From: Cryobacterium fucosi
GTDB lineage: Bacteria > Actinomycetota > Actinomycetes > Actinomycetales > Microbacteriaceae
DNA: 64,000 nt
Direction: 5' to 3'
Assembly: GCF_004403515.1 (NCBI RefSeq)
Contig: NZ_SOHH01000087.1
Coordinates: 62,001-126,000, forward strand
The notes under the pieces were generated by a model. That model saw only the letters and a program-made list of their open reading frames with translations. It ran no database searches and had not been told where the DNA came from. Positions 8,548 through 17,136 of the stretch are shown one piece after another (the stretch's first letter is position 1; the number at the start of each line of letters is the position of its first letter). The translations under genes and the position numbers were made by a program.

Positions 8548-9036
8548 ATGCGCATTCACATCGCCACCGACCACGCCGGACTCGACTTCAGCCGTTTCCT
8601 CATCGATCACCTCACGGAGGCCGGGCATGACGTCATCGACCACGGCCCGCAGGCCTACGACGCTCTGGACGACTACCCGGCGTTCTGCATCAATGCCGCT
8701 CAGGCTGTGGTGAATGACCGGGTCGCCGGGATCGAATCCCTCGGCGTGGTCTTCGGCGGCTCGGGCAACGGCGAACAGATGGCCGCGAACAAGGTCGTCG
8801 GCGCCCGGGCCGCGCTGGTCTGGAGCCTCAACACCGCCAGGCTCGCCCGCGAACACAACAACGCCAACGTCATCTCGATCGGGGCCAGGCAGCACACCAT
8901 CGACGAGGCGATCACCTTCATCGACGCGTTCATCGCCGAGCCGTTCCCCGCCGACGAACGGCACCTTCGCCGCATCCGCCAGCTCGCCGAGTACGAGGCG
9001 ACCCGCGACATCGCCGGCAAAGGCATCGTGCGCTGA
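8548..9036 (+). CDS. rpiB: Ribose-5-phosphate isomerase B
   Basis: Interconverts ribose 5-phosphate and ribulose 5-phosphate in the pentose phosphate pathway. 162 residues, the usual length for actinobacterial RpiB. The start MRIHIATDHAG carries the phosphate/substrate loop DHAG. The segment VFGGSGNGEQMAANKV has the SGNG loop, with the Gly/Ser in place of the Cys of enteric RpiB as is normal in actinobacteria, and NNANVISIGAR follows. The next gene, an Nei/Fpg glycosylase, begins two bases after the stop codon, so the two are translated from one message. Confidence 0.96.
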   Translation: MRIHIATDHAGLDFSRFLIDHLTEAGHDVIDHGPQAYDALDDYPAFCINAAQAVVNDRVAGIESLGVVFGGSGNGEQMAANKVVGARAALVWSLNTARLAREHNNANVISIGARQHTIDEAITFIDAFIAEPFPADERHLRRIRQLAEYEATRDIAGKGIVR

Positions 9037-9037
9037 C

Positions 9038-10027
9038 GTGCCAGAGGGCCACTCCGTACACCGCATCGCCCGCCAGTTCGCCCGCAATTTCGTCGGCCGG
9101 ACGGTGCATCTGTCGTCGCCGCAGGGCCGTTTCGCCGTGGGCGCCGCTCTGCTCGACGGCCACGTGATGACGGATGCCCGCGCCGTGGGCAAGCAGATGT
9201 TCCTCCAGTTCGACCACGGGCTGTGGCTGCGCGTGCACCTGGGCATGTACGGCGCGTGGGACTTCGCCGGGGACATCCTGATGGATGCGACGATCGCCTC
9301 CGCGAACGGCCGGATGGGCCAGACGAACCAGCGGGGCACCGATGTCGCCTCGGCCGTGGTGGATTCGGCGGGGGAGAACTCGATGCACAGCATCGGGGCA
9401 CCGCGTCGAACCCGGGTGCGGATGGCCGAGCAGGAGAAGGAGATCGACCAGCCGGGCACCTTCCCGCCGGAACCGGTCGGCCAGGTGCGGGTGCGCCTGC
9501 TCACCGACACTGTGTCGGCTGACCTGCGCGGGCCGACGGCCTGCGAGGTGCTCGACCCGGCGGAGGTGCAAGCCGTGATCGACAAGGCCGGACCGGACCC
9601 GCAGCTCGATGCCAGCACGGCCGCCGAGGACCGGTTCACCGCGGTGGTGCGCCGCAAGCCCACCCCGATCGGCCTGCTCCTAATGGACCAGTCCGTCGTC
9701 AGCGGCATCGGCAACGTCTATCGCGCCGAGCTGCTGTTCCGGGCCAGGGTGAACCCGTACGCCCCGGGCAAGACGCTCCGCGAGGATACCGTGCGCGGGC
9801 TGTGGCGGGACTGGGCGCACCTGCTGCGAATCGGGGTGGAGACCGGCCAGATGATGACCATGGACGACCTCGACGGTGACGCGTGGCGGTCGGCGATGAA
9901 GAACCGGGCCGACCGGCACTGGGTCTACAAGCGAGAGGGTCTGCCCTGCAGGGTCTGCGGCACCCACATCACCCTCGCGGAGATGGGCGCCCGCAAGCTC
10001 TACTACTGCCCGCGCTGCCAGGCCTGA
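9038..10027 (+). CDS. Fpg/Nei family DNA glycosylase/AP lyase
   Basis: Base-excision repair enzyme removing oxidised bases and nicking the abasic site. 329 residues. The GTG at 9038 is fixed by chemistry: it yields MPEGHSVHR, and the Pro2 amine and Glu3 are the catalytic residues after Met removal. The PEGH start favours the Nei branch. The helix-two-turn-helix region includes SGIGNVYRAELLF near residue 225. A C-terminal zinc finger CRVC...CPRC closes the protein. It is 40-60 residues longer than E. coli Nei; the extra sequence lies around residues 85-150 (NGRMGQTNQRG...). It follows rpiB at two bases. Confidence 0.94.
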   Translation: MPEGHSVHRIARQFARNFVGRTVHLSSPQGRFAVGAALLDGHVMTDARAVGKQMFLQFDHGLWLRVHLGMYGAWDFAGDILMDATIASANGRMGQTNQRGTDVASAVVDSAGENSMHSIGAPRRTRVRMAEQEKEIDQPGTFPPEPVGQVRVRLLTDTVSADLRGPTACEVLDPAEVQAVIDKAGPDPQLDASTAAEDRFTAVVRRKPTPIGLLLMDQSVVSGIGNVYRAELLFRARVNPYAPGKTLREDTVRGLWRDWAHLLRIGVETGQMMTMDDLDGDAWRSAMKNRADRHWVYKREGLPCRVCGTHITLAEMGARKLYYCPRCQA

Positions 10028-10066
10028 CACCCGTTGACCCGCTCCAAGAGACAGGAACCTCATCCG

Positions 10067-10744
10067 ATGAGACACAATCCCTCCTTCGCGCTCGACGACC
10101 CGGCCGAGATCAGGCGCCTGGTTCGGGAGAACCCGTGGGCGACCATGATCAGCCACACCTCCGACGGGGAACTCGTCGCCTCGCACTACCCGGTCGTGCT
10201 CGACGAGGACAGCGACGGGATCGTGCTGCTGAGCCATGTCGGCCGGCCGGACGAGCAGTTGCACGAGCTCGGCCGGCACGAGCTGCTGGTGGTGATCCAG
10301 GGGCCCCACGGCTACATCTCACCCGGTTGGTACGACGCGTCACCCGCCGTCCCCACCTGGAACTTCATCACCGCCCACCTGTACGGCACCCCCGAACTGC
10401 TCAGCGCCACCGAGAACCTCGCCGTCCTCGAACGGCTCGTCGATCACTTCGAAGACCGGATGCCGGTGCCCCGGCGGATGAACGGCACCGCCGAGAACGC
10501 CGCCTACGCCGCCCGGATCTCGGCCGGCACGGTCGGCTTCCGGCTTCGGGTGACCCGGATGGTTGCCAAGAGCAAGCTCAGCCAGAACAGGCCGGCCGAG
10601 ACCGTCAGCCGGATCCTGGCCGAACTGGAGGGGGCAGGGCCCTACGCCAGCCCGACTCTCGCCGCCGAGATGCGCCGGGTGCACGGCCAGCCCGAACAGT
10701 CCGACCCGACAGGCCAGACCGACCCGAGCGGCGACCGGTCATGA
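10067..10744 (+). CDS. PaiB-like FMN-binding protein
   Basis: 225 residues. Resembles the PaiB family (FMN-binding split-barrel, annotated as negative transcriptional regulator or protease synthase regulator). Motifs: N-terminal MRHNPSFALDD, the NPWATMISH strand, LLSHVGRPDEQ, then GPHGYISPGWY and VPTWNFITAHLYG, which form the flavin/dimer surface. The start at 10067 is preferred because it matches family N-termini and has AGGA nine bases upstream; an in-frame TTG at 10034 is possible. Its stop codon overlaps the next gene's ATG (ATGA), so translation is coupled to the amidohydrolase. Confidence 0.88.
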   Translation: MRHNPSFALDDPAEIRRLVRENPWATMISHTSDGELVASHYPVVLDEDSDGIVLLSHVGRPDEQLHELGRHELLVVIQGPHGYISPGWYDASPAVPTWNFITAHLYGTPELLSATENLAVLERLVDHFEDRMPVPRRMNGTAENAAYAARISAGTVGFRLRVTRMVAKSKLSQNRPAETVSRILAELEGAGPYASPTLAAEMRRVHGQPEQSDPTGQTDPSGDRS

Positions 10745-12216
10745 CCCAGGCCTCGCTCACGCTGCGCAACGGACGCCTTCCCGGCAGCGACGAACGAGTG
10801 GACGTCACGATCAGCGGCGGGGTGATCCGGCGGATCGGCTACCGGGACAAGGCAACTCCCGGGCAGGAGAGCGTCGATCTCGGCGAGCGGTGGCTGATCC
10901 CCGGCCTCTGGGACAACCACGTGCACTTCAGCCAGTGGGCGCAGACCGCCCGGCGCCTCGACCTGTCAGCCACGGCCAGTGCTGCCGAGGTTGCCGCGCT
11001 CGTGCGCGAACGCGTCCGGGAGACGCCGCCGGGCGAGACCCTCGTCGGGTTCGGGTTCCGCGACGGCCTCTGGCCGGATGCCCCGGGCCGGGCCGTGATC
11101 GACGACGCCTCCGGCGGTCTCCCCGTCGTGCTCGTCAGCGGAGACCTGCACAGCTGCTGGCTGAATTCGGCGGCGCTCGCCGCGCACGGCTTCCCTGACC
11201 ACCCGACCGGGCTGCTGCGCGAGGACGACGCCTTCGCGGTCGTCAACGCCCTCGGCACCGTGCCGGACGCCGTGATGGACGGCTGGGTCGACACTGCGGC
11301 GCGCGCTGCGGCCGCCCGCGGCGTTGTCGGCATCGTGGAGATGGAGATGGCCTGGAACCCCGGCGACTGGCAACGCCGGATCGAGGCCGGGACCGACGTG
11401 CTCCGGGTCGAGGCGAGCGTCTACAGCCAACACCTGGAGCAGGCGATCGCCCTCGGCCTGCGTTCAGGGGCTGCGCTCGATGGCACCGGCGGGCTCGCCG
11501 TGATGGGTCCGTTCAAGGTCATCACCGACGGGTCTCTCAACACCCGCACCGCGTACTGCTTCGACGAATACCCGGGTCTGGAGGGAACGGCCGGTTCGCA
11601 CGGGCTGTTGACGGTGCCGCACGACCGACTTGTCTCCCTGATGCGCCGGGCGGCGGCCAACGGCATCCGCCCCGCCGTGCACGCGATCGGCGACCGGGCG
11701 AACAGCCTGGCCCTCGACGCCTTCGCCGAGGTCGGTTGTGAGGGCAGCATCGAACACGCCCAGCTGCTCCGCGACGAGGACCTGGCCAGGTTCGCCGCGC
11801 TCGGCATCATCGCCAGCGTGCAGCCCGAGCAGGCCCTCGACGACCGGGACGTCGCCGACCGGTACTGGGTCGGCCGCACCGGGCGGGCCTTCGTGCTCAA
11901 GGCCCTGCTCGACGCGCGCGCGACCCTGGCCCTCGGCAGTGACGCCCCCGTCGCCCCGCTGGATCCCTGGGTCACGATCGCGGCCGCGGTCGGGCGCACC
12001 AGGGGAGGACGAGAGCCGTGGCAGCCGGGGCAGGCGATCTCCCGGCAGGCGGCGCTCGGGGCGTCCGCCAGGGGGCGGCACGGGGTCTCTGTCGGCGATT
12101 TGGCCGACCTGGCGGTGTGTGAGACGGACCCGTTCGTCGCATCCGTCACCGACCTCCGGCGGATGCCCGTGGCAGCCACCCTGATCGCCGGCCGGTTCAC
12201 GCACAACACCCTCTGA
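10741..12216 (+). CDS. Amidohydrolase, YtcJ-like
   Basis: 491 residues, metal-dependent hydrolase of the amidohydrolase superfamily (PF07969 type). The metal ligands DNHVHF near residue 60, HAIGDRANSLALDAF near 320, the SIEHAQLL histidine near 340 and the C-terminal LGSDAPVAPLDPW aspartate are all present and in order. YtcJ-type proteins have no agreed substrate; a cyclic amide or N-acyl compound is expected. Starts at the ATG overlapping the PaiB-like stop codon by four bases, so the two genes form an operon. The repeat array at 12225 lies directly downstream. Confidence 0.9.
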   Translation: MTQASLTLRNGRLPGSDERVDVTISGGVIRRIGYRDKATPGQESVDLGERWLIPGLWDNHVHFSQWAQTARRLDLSATASAAEVAALVRERVRETPPGETLVGFGFRDGLWPDAPGRAVIDDASGGLPVVLVSGDLHSCWLNSAALAAHGFPDHPTGLLREDDAFAVVNALGTVPDAVMDGWVDTAARAAAARGVVGIVEMEMAWNPGDWQRRIEAGTDVLRVEASVYSQHLEQAIALGLRSGAALDGTGGLAVMGPFKVITDGSLNTRTAYCFDEYPGLEGTAGSHGLLTVPHDRLVSLMRRAAANGIRPAVHAIGDRANSLALDAFAEVGCEGSIEHAQLLRDEDLARFAALGIIASVQPEQALDDRDVADRYWVGRTGRAFVLKALLDARATLALGSDAPVAPLDPWVTIAAAVGRTRGGREPWQPGQAISRQAALGASARGRHGVSVGDLADLAVCETDPFVASVTDLRRMPVAATLIAGRFTHNTL

Positions 12217-12224
12217 CCTCGCAC

Positions 12225-12375
12225 GGTGGTCGAGTGCGCGGTGGTCGAGCGCACGGTGGTCGAGCTCACGGTGGTCGAGCTCACGGTGGTCGAGCTCACG
12301 GTGGTCGAGCCTGTCGAGACCACGTCACGCGACCTGGTCTCGACAGGCTCGACCACCGGTTGCTCGACCACCGGG
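12225..12375. repeat. Palindromic GGTGGTCGAG repeat array 2
   Basis: Five consecutive 15-bp units built on CGGTGGTCGAG lead into one full 22-bp unit ending GTCGAGACC. After a 14-base spacer (ACGTCACGCGACCT) comes its exact inverted copy starting GGTCTCGACAGGC, then two short inverted units. The pair forms a 22-bp perfect stem, a possible bidirectional terminator between the amidohydrolase and the histidine kinase genes. Confidence 0.9.
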
Positions 12376-12484
12376 TGCGCGCCGTGCGGGGGTTTTCCCC
12401 CGAGGCGATCCGGTTGCCAGCCGGATGCCGCCGATTCCACCCGCCGGGAATGCTGGATTCAGGCACTCTGGCTGGAGGAAGACC

Positions 12485-13933
12485 ATGAGCACGACCGAAA
12501 CAACAACACCCACGACGAGCGACGACCCGAGGGATGACCGGATGGAGAACGCGATGGGCAACACCGTGGCGAACCCGGCCGCCCGTCGGGGCGGCTACCT
12601 CGGCCTGTGGCGGCGGGTTCCCCGGGATCTCGGCTTCCTGCTGCCGACGCTGCCCGTCGTCGTCGTCGCAGTCTCCGTGCTCAGCACGGTGTTTTTCACC
12701 GGCACGGGCATGATTGCGATCTTCGTCGGCCTGTTCATTGTGGTCCTGGCGTTGTACATCGCGCGCGGCTTCGGCCAGTTGGAGCTCGTCCGGCTGCGCT
12801 GGGCCGGTGAACCTGCCATCACGCCGCCGCGCTGGGACCCGCCCGGGGAGGCGCGCACCCCGCTCCGCACCATCCTCGGCCCGCTCGTCAACGGGCACTA
12901 CTGGCTCTACCTGTTGCACGGCATGGTCGTCAACTTCATCATCGGCGTGGTCAGCTGGAGCCTGACGATCGTCTGGGTGACGGGGTCGCTCGGCGGGGTC
13001 AGCTATTGGCTCTGGGGTCGGTTCCTTCCCCGGGACGACGGCAACATCTGGCTCTATGACGTGGTCGTCGATTGGATGCTGCCGGGAAATACCCTCGCCA
13101 CCGACCCGTTCCTCGGCGAGAGCCTGTTCCAGCTCGTCGTCGGCATCGTCCTCCTGACGACACTCCCGTTCATCACCCGCGGCATGACCGCGGTGCACCA
13201 GTTCGCGGCGCGCGGCATGCTCGGCGCGTGGCGCGCCGAGGCGCTCCAGCGGGAGGTCGCCGACCTGAGCGCGTCCCGCGGGGCTGCCGTCTCCGCGGAG
13301 GACCGGTCACTGCGCCGGCTCGAACGCGACATCCACGACGGACCCCAACAGCGCCTGGTGCGCCTGCAGATGGACCTCGCCAGCGCAGAGCGCAGGCTCG
13401 AGACCGACCCGGCGGCCGCCCGCGGACTACTCGCCGAGGCCAGGCAGCAGGCGCACGACACCCTCGAGGAGCTGCGCGCGCTGTCCCGCGGCCTGGTGCC
13501 CCCGATCCTCCAGGACCGGGGCCTGATCGCCGGCCTCGAGTCGCTCGCGGCCCGCAGCACCATCCCCGTGCGGCTCGAACTGACCGTCGACCCGGCGCTG
13601 CGGCTGCCGTCCGAGATCGAACGCGGCGCGTACTTCGCGGCGTCCGAGTTGCTGACGAACGCCGCCAAGCATTCCCGGGCCACCGGCATCCGGCTGCACC
13701 TTGCGCTCCGCCGCGTGCCTGACGACGACACCACCTGGCTGGACCTCTGGGTGATCGACAACGGCGTGGGCGGCGCTGTCCCGACCGAGGCGCACGGCCT
13801 GCGGGGCCTCGACGAGCGCCTGCAAGGCCTCCGCGGGATGTTGTCGATCGACAGCCCGGCGGGCGGGCCGACCGCGGTCGGGGCGCACATCCCGCTGACC
13901 GACACCGCGCCGGGCTCGATCGCCCTATCCTGA
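12485..13933 (+). CDS. Sensor histidine kinase (HisKA_3/NarL-type)
   Basis: 482 residues. After a cytoplasmic head of about 45 residues there are four hydrophobic segments (roughly 50-70, 75-95, 155-180 and 215-240), making a small membrane sensor. The dimerisation box RRLERDIHDGPQQRLVRLQ near residue 280 contains the phospho-acceptor His. The HATPase domain has the N box ELLTNAAKHSRA and G boxes DNGVGG and GLRGLDERL. The ATG at 12485 has a strong GGAGGA site at 12474-12479. The response regulator starts four bases after the stop codon. Stimulus unknown; the N-terminal half resembles the putative sensor domain common to actinobacterial kinases of this class. Confidence 0.93.
   Translation: MSTTETTTPTTSDDPRDDRMENAMGNTVANPAARRGGYLGLWRRVPRDLGFLLPTLPVVVVAVSVLSTVFFTGTGMIAIFVGLFIVVLALYIARGFGQLELVRLRWAGEPAITPPRWDPPGEARTPLRTILGPLVNGHYWLYLLHGMVVNFIIGVVSWSLTIVWVTGSLGGVSYWLWGRFLPRDDGNIWLYDVVVDWMLPGNTLATDPFLGESLFQLVVGIVLLTTLPFITRGMTAVHQFAARGMLGAWRAEALQREVADLSASRGAAVSAEDRSLRRLERDIHDGPQQRLVRLQMDLASAERRLETDPAAARGLLAEARQQAHDTLEELRALSRGLVPPILQDRGLIAGLESLAARSTIPVRLELTVDPALRLPSEIERGAYFAASELLTNAAKHSRATGIRLHLALRRVPDDDTTWLDLWVIDNGVGGAVPTEAHGLRGLDERLQGLRGMLSIDSPAGGPTAVGAHIPLTDTAPGSIALS
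13926..13931 (+). promoter_or_regulatory. Possible internal -10 element before response regulator
   Basis: TATCCT overlaps the last codons of the kinase gene and ends exactly six bases before the GTG at 13938. This is the same geometry as the other leaderless genes in this window. Could give kinase-independent expression of the regulator. Confidence 0.4.
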
Positions 13934-13937
13934 ACAG

Positions 13938-14627
13938 GTGACCCAGCCAGAACAGCCCGCGACGGACGCGGCACCGGCGACCGCTCCGTTGCGGCTGGTG
14001 CTGGCCGAGGATTCGCTGCTGCTGCGTGAGGGGCTGATCCGGCTGTTCGACGAGGCCGGCTTCGTGACCGTCGCCTCCTACGGCGACGCCGAAGGGCTGC
14101 TCGCCGAGGTAGACGCGTTGCGGCCGGACATCGCCGTGCTCGATGTGCGGATGCCGCCCACCTTCCGCGACGAGGGGGTGCGTGCCGCGCTGGAGCTGCG
14201 ACGGCGGCTGCCGTCAGTGGGCATCCTGCTGCTCAGCCAGTACGTCGAGGGCACGTACGCCCACGAGCTGCTCGCGGCCGGGGAGGGTGGCATGGGCTAC
14301 CTGCTCAAGGACCGGGTGGCGTCACTGGACGACCTCACCGACGCGCTCACCCGGATCAGCGCGGGCGGCACCGTGCTCGACCCGCAGGTGGTGCGCGAAC
14401 TGCTCGGCCGCCGCACCGACCCGCTCGCGGCGCTCACCCCGCGGGAGCGGGATGTGCTCGGGCTGATGGCCGAGGGCCGAACGAATGTCGGGATCGCCTC
14501 CGCCCTCGTGATCGGGGTCGGCTCGGTGGAGAAGAACGTCACCTCGATCTTCCAGAAGCTGCAGCTCGACGACTCCGGCTCGGACCACCGCCGGGTGCTC
14601 GCGGTGCTCGCCTTCCTCCGGCACTGA
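13938..14627 (+). CDS. NarL/LuxR-family response regulator
   Basis: 229 residues, cognate of the kinase just upstream (four-base gap). Receiver domain: acidic pocket LAEDS near residue 28, phospho-acceptor in DIAVLDVRMPP near residue 69, and the conserved Lys in LLKDRV. A C-terminal LuxR-type helix-turn-helix (LTPRERDVLGLMAEGRTN, then VGSVEKNVTSIFQKL) binds DNA. The GTG start leaves MTQPEQPATDAAP as a flexible head. Targets are unknown; two-gene systems of this kind often act on adjacent membrane or stress genes. Confidence 0.95.
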   Translation: MTQPEQPATDAAPATAPLRLVLAEDSLLLREGLIRLFDEAGFVTVASYGDAEGLLAEVDALRPDIAVLDVRMPPTFRDEGVRAALELRRRLPSVGILLLSQYVEGTYAHELLAAGEGGMGYLLKDRVASLDDLTDALTRISAGGTVLDPQVVRELLGRRTDPLAALTPRERDVLGLMAEGRTNVGIASALVIGVGSVEKNVTSIFQKLQLDDSGSDHRRVLAVLAFLRH

Positions 14628-14856
14628 CAAACCCGGTCGTTGATTGAGCCTGGCGGCGGTCGAGCCTGTTCCGAATTCAGGAGAACAGCCTGACCTCGGG
14701 GCCCCGGCGGGCATCCGTCGCACTGTCCCGGGCTTCACACCTGAATTCGGCACGGAGCTCACAGATGGGTTCGCTCACAGGCTCGATCACCGAACAGGCT
14801 CGATCACCGTTCTGGACGCGCACCCGGATGCCGGGCGGAGGGGGGAGACTAGGAGC
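14628..14856. other. Intergenic region with degenerate repeats
   Basis: 229 bases between the response regulator and ldh. It contains an inverted pair CCGAATTCAGG (14671-14681) and CCTGAATTCGG (14740-14750) 58 bases apart. Worn GGTCGAGCCTGTT and CAGGCTCGATCACCG pieces resemble the palindromic repeat family. No open frame looks real. Confidence 0.5.
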
Positions 14857-15834
14857 ATGAGCGCAATCGAGAATTCCAAGCTGGCCATCATCGGGGCGGG
14901 TGCCGTGGGCACCTCCCTCGCCTACGCCTCCCTGATCCGCCAGTCCGCGCGCGAGGTTGTGCTCTACGACATCAATGAGGCCAAGGTCGAGGCCGAGGTG
15001 CTCGACCTCGCCCACGGCACCCAGTTCACCGGCGCATCCTGCGTGTCGGGCGGTTCGGACCTGGATGCAATCGCGGGCGCCAACATGGTCGTGATCACCG
15101 CCGGCGCGCGGCAGCATCCCGGCCAGTCCCGCCTCGACATGGCAGGGGTCAACGTGGGGATACTGCGTGAACTGATGCCGAAGCTCGTCGAGCGAGCGCC
15201 CGACGCCGTCTTCATGATCGTCACCAATCCGTGCGACATCCTCACCTACGCGGCCCTGCACTTCAGTGGGCTCCCGTCGGCCAGGGTCTTCGGCTCCGGA
15301 ACCGTGCTCGACTCCTCGCGGCTGCGCTGGCTGCTTTCGCACCGGGTCGACGTTGCGATCGCCAACGTGCACGCCGTGATCGTGGGCGAGCACGGCGACT
15401 CGGAGTTCCCTCTCTGGTCCCAGGCCAGGGTCGGCCCGATCTCGCTGGCCCAGTGGGTGGCGGATGACCTCTCTCCTGTCACGAACGGGCGCGTGAAGTT
15501 CTCGGAGGCCGAGTTCGAGGCCATCACCGAAGACGTCAAGACCGCGGCGTACCGGGTCATCGCCGGAAAGGGCGCCACCAACTACGCGATCGGGCTCTCC
15601 GGGGCGCGGATTGTGGAGGCCGTGCTGCGCGACGAAGGCGCCGTGCTTCCGGTCAGTTCGGTGCTGACCGGGTACCGCGGCGTGAGCAAGGTGGCGCTGT
15701 CGGTGCCGACCGTGGTCAACGCCGATGGCGTGTCCCGGGTGATCGAGGTGCCGTTCTCCGACTCGGAGCAGACACTGTTCCAGCACTCGGCAGACACGCT
15801 CCGGGCGACGCTGGACAGGCTCGGACTGGCCTGA
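14857..15834 (+). CDS. ldh: L-lactate dehydrogenase
   Basis: 325 residues. Reduces pyruvate to L-lactate with NADH. The Rossmann motif IIGAGAVGTSLAYA is near residue 12 and the NAD-binding Asp follows in VLYDIN. The substrate loop GARQHPGQSR carries the Gln of lactate rather than the Arg of malate dehydrogenases, and NPCDILTY contains the Cys-Asp pair usual for LDH. The catalytic His is in VGEHGDSEF. Start at 14857 has AGGAG close upstream (AGGAGC-ATG). Monocistronic by position; the next gene downstream is convergent, 16 bases away. Confidence 0.96.
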   Translation: MSAIENSKLAIIGAGAVGTSLAYASLIRQSAREVVLYDINEAKVEAEVLDLAHGTQFTGASCVSGGSDLDAIAGANMVVITAGARQHPGQSRLDMAGVNVGILRELMPKLVERAPDAVFMIVTNPCDILTYAALHFSGLPSARVFGSGTVLDSSRLRWLLSHRVDVAIANVHAVIVGEHGDSEFPLWSQARVGPISLAQWVADDLSPVTNGRVKFSEAEFEAITEDVKTAAYRVIAGKGATNYAIGLSGARIVEAVLRDEGAVLPVSSVLTGYRGVSKVALSVPTVVNADGVSRVIEVPFSDSEQTLFQHSADTLRATLDRLGLA

Positions 15835-15850
15835 GCCCGGCGCATCCGTC

Positions 15851-16306
15851 TCAATCGCTGATCTGCACCGGCGCACCGCCGGAGACGAGTGTCCAATCGA
15901 CGCTTGCGAACGACGATGGTTCCACCACCCGCGCCCGGGTGACCCAGTCGATGATCAGTTGGCGGATCTCCTGCTGGGCGTTGTGAACCACCGGTGCGGT
16001 CGTGACGATCATCAGCGTGTTCTCGCGCCCGCGCTGCACGCGGACCGCTTCGACCAGCGTGGCCACCTTGGCCAGGCCGATGTCGTTCCGCGCGGAGTCG
16101 TCGTATTCCGCGTTCTGGAAGTAGTTCCAGTTGAAGACGCAGCCGTGCAGGTCGGTCGTCCCCATGATCGTCAGGGAGACCGGGTCTCCTGTCCGATGCC
16201 GGCCCCCACGCTCTGCGCCCTGGGCCGGCGTCATGCCGGCGGCGGTCAGCACGCCCACCGCCGCGAAACTACCCAGCACGCCACGTCGAATCAGTTGGAT
16301 TGGCAC
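15851..16306 (-). pseudogene. Remnant of 5'-nucleotidase/metallophosphatase, internal in-frame deletion
   Basis: 151 residues in one open frame. The N-terminus has a twin-Arg-free signal-like segment (LIRRGVLGSFAAVGVLTAAG, Ala cleavage region). It then starts a calcineurin-like phosphatase domain with IMGTTDLHGCVFNW and AEYDDSARNDIGLAKVATL. After ENTLMIV the frame jumps directly to a C-terminal piece of a 5'-nucleotidase domain (APVVHNAQQEIRQLIIDW ... ASVDWTLVSGG). Full-length family members are about 550-650 residues, so roughly 400 or more central residues, including most metal ligands, are missing. The GTG at 16306 has GGGGA six bases upstream; an in-frame GTG is at 16312. Almost certainly non-functional as a phosphatase. 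Confidence 0.75.
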
Positions 16307-16508
16307 GTTCACTCCCCAGGTGTGCCTCCGCGGGGAGGCGTTGTGAGGCAGGCAACCAACCCCACCGGCGACGCTGGACCCGTTCGAGAAATCCTGTCAA
16401 TCAATCGGGACTCGCACGGCTGAATGGGCTGTCGCACTTCGGATGCTGCGTCTAACCTGCCAATTAGGCCTGCACGTTAAGGAAGGCAGCGCGAAAGAGG
16501 AGGATCAG

Positions 16509-16709
16509 ATGGCGACCGACGGTCGGGCACGGGTGATCGTGCGAGACGGGCCATGGGGCTTCGTCTTCCTGTTGGCGTATATCGGTGCGGCCATCTACTT
16601 CGTTTCCCTCTCATCGGGCACGTTTTGGGGCGTCATCCTGGGTCTGCTCCAAGCCATCGTCTGGCCGGTCTACGTCGTCTACCACGTGTTGCTCCTGATC
16701 GGCGCCTGA
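16509..16709 (+). CDS. Small two-helix membrane protein
   Basis: 66 residues. The start ATG at 16509 has AGAGGAGG just upstream (GAGGAGG, spacing about 6). Short polar head with a VIVRDGPWG turn, then two hydrophobic segments (about 16-33 and 38-64) rich in aromatic residues and ending LLLIGA. Proteins of this shape are common conserved hypotheticals in actinobacteria; function unknown. The dienelactone hydrolase remnant begins 47 bases downstream, perhaps once co-transcribed. Confidence 0.7.
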   Translation: MATDGRARVIVRDGPWGFVFLLAYIGAAIYFVSLSSGTFWGVILGLLQAIVWPVYVVYHVLLLIGA

Positions 16710-16756
16710 TCGCCCAGAGCCAATCCTCATTGCGCAGAGCCGGAAAGGAATCGGCC

Positions 16757-16978
16757 ATGACTCAACTCGTCCTGTTCCACCGCGCACAGGGATTGAGTCA
16801 TGGGGTCACCGCGTTCGCCGAGCGGCTGCGCGCGGCCGGTCACGACGAGCACACGCCCGACCTGTTCGACGGCCGCACATTCGGCAGCATCGAAGTCGGC
16901 ATGGCCGACGTCGAGGCGCTGGGGTTCGACGAGATCATGGACGCGGAACCCAGGCCGTCGAGATTCTCGACCCGGTAG
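16757..16978 (+). pseudogene. Dienelactone hydrolase family, N-terminal remnant
   Basis: The frame starting at the ATG at 16757 encodes about 62 residues that look like the first third of a dienelactone hydrolase: QLVLFHRAQGLSHGVTAF, then HTPDLFDGRTF and ALGFDEI. Similarity ends at about 16942, where the frame runs into the antisense of the VOC remnant and stops at 16978. The catalytic Cys/Ser, Asp and His region is absent. A deletion joining two unrelated genes explains the structure. Confidence 0.7.
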
Positions 16979-17117
16979 TTGACCATGAACGCAGCGGTGC
17001 TGGGCGCAAAGGGGGGCATCCTGCGCCGAACCAATGGACCAGATGGTCGTTCCACCAACGGGCGTGCCGGCGCCATCGGCCCAGGTGAAAGCCGCCGATG
17101 CCGGTAACTCGTTTCAT
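16940..17117 (-). pseudogene. Glyoxalase/VOC protein remnant with frameshifts
   Basis: Pieces of one VOC protein lie in three frames. MKRVTGIGGF starts at the ATG at 17117. ADGAGTPVGGTTIWSIGSAQ is in a second frame. PPFAPSTAAFMVNYRVENLD is in a third, at about 16960-17030. The last shift is at a run of six C on the minus strand (about 17011-17016), where five would restore frame. Between the first two pieces about 35 residues are missing. The C-terminal half is lost at the junction with the dienelactone hydrolase remnant. Confidence 0.7.
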
Positions 17118-17136
17118 GGAACCTCCGAGATTCGGA

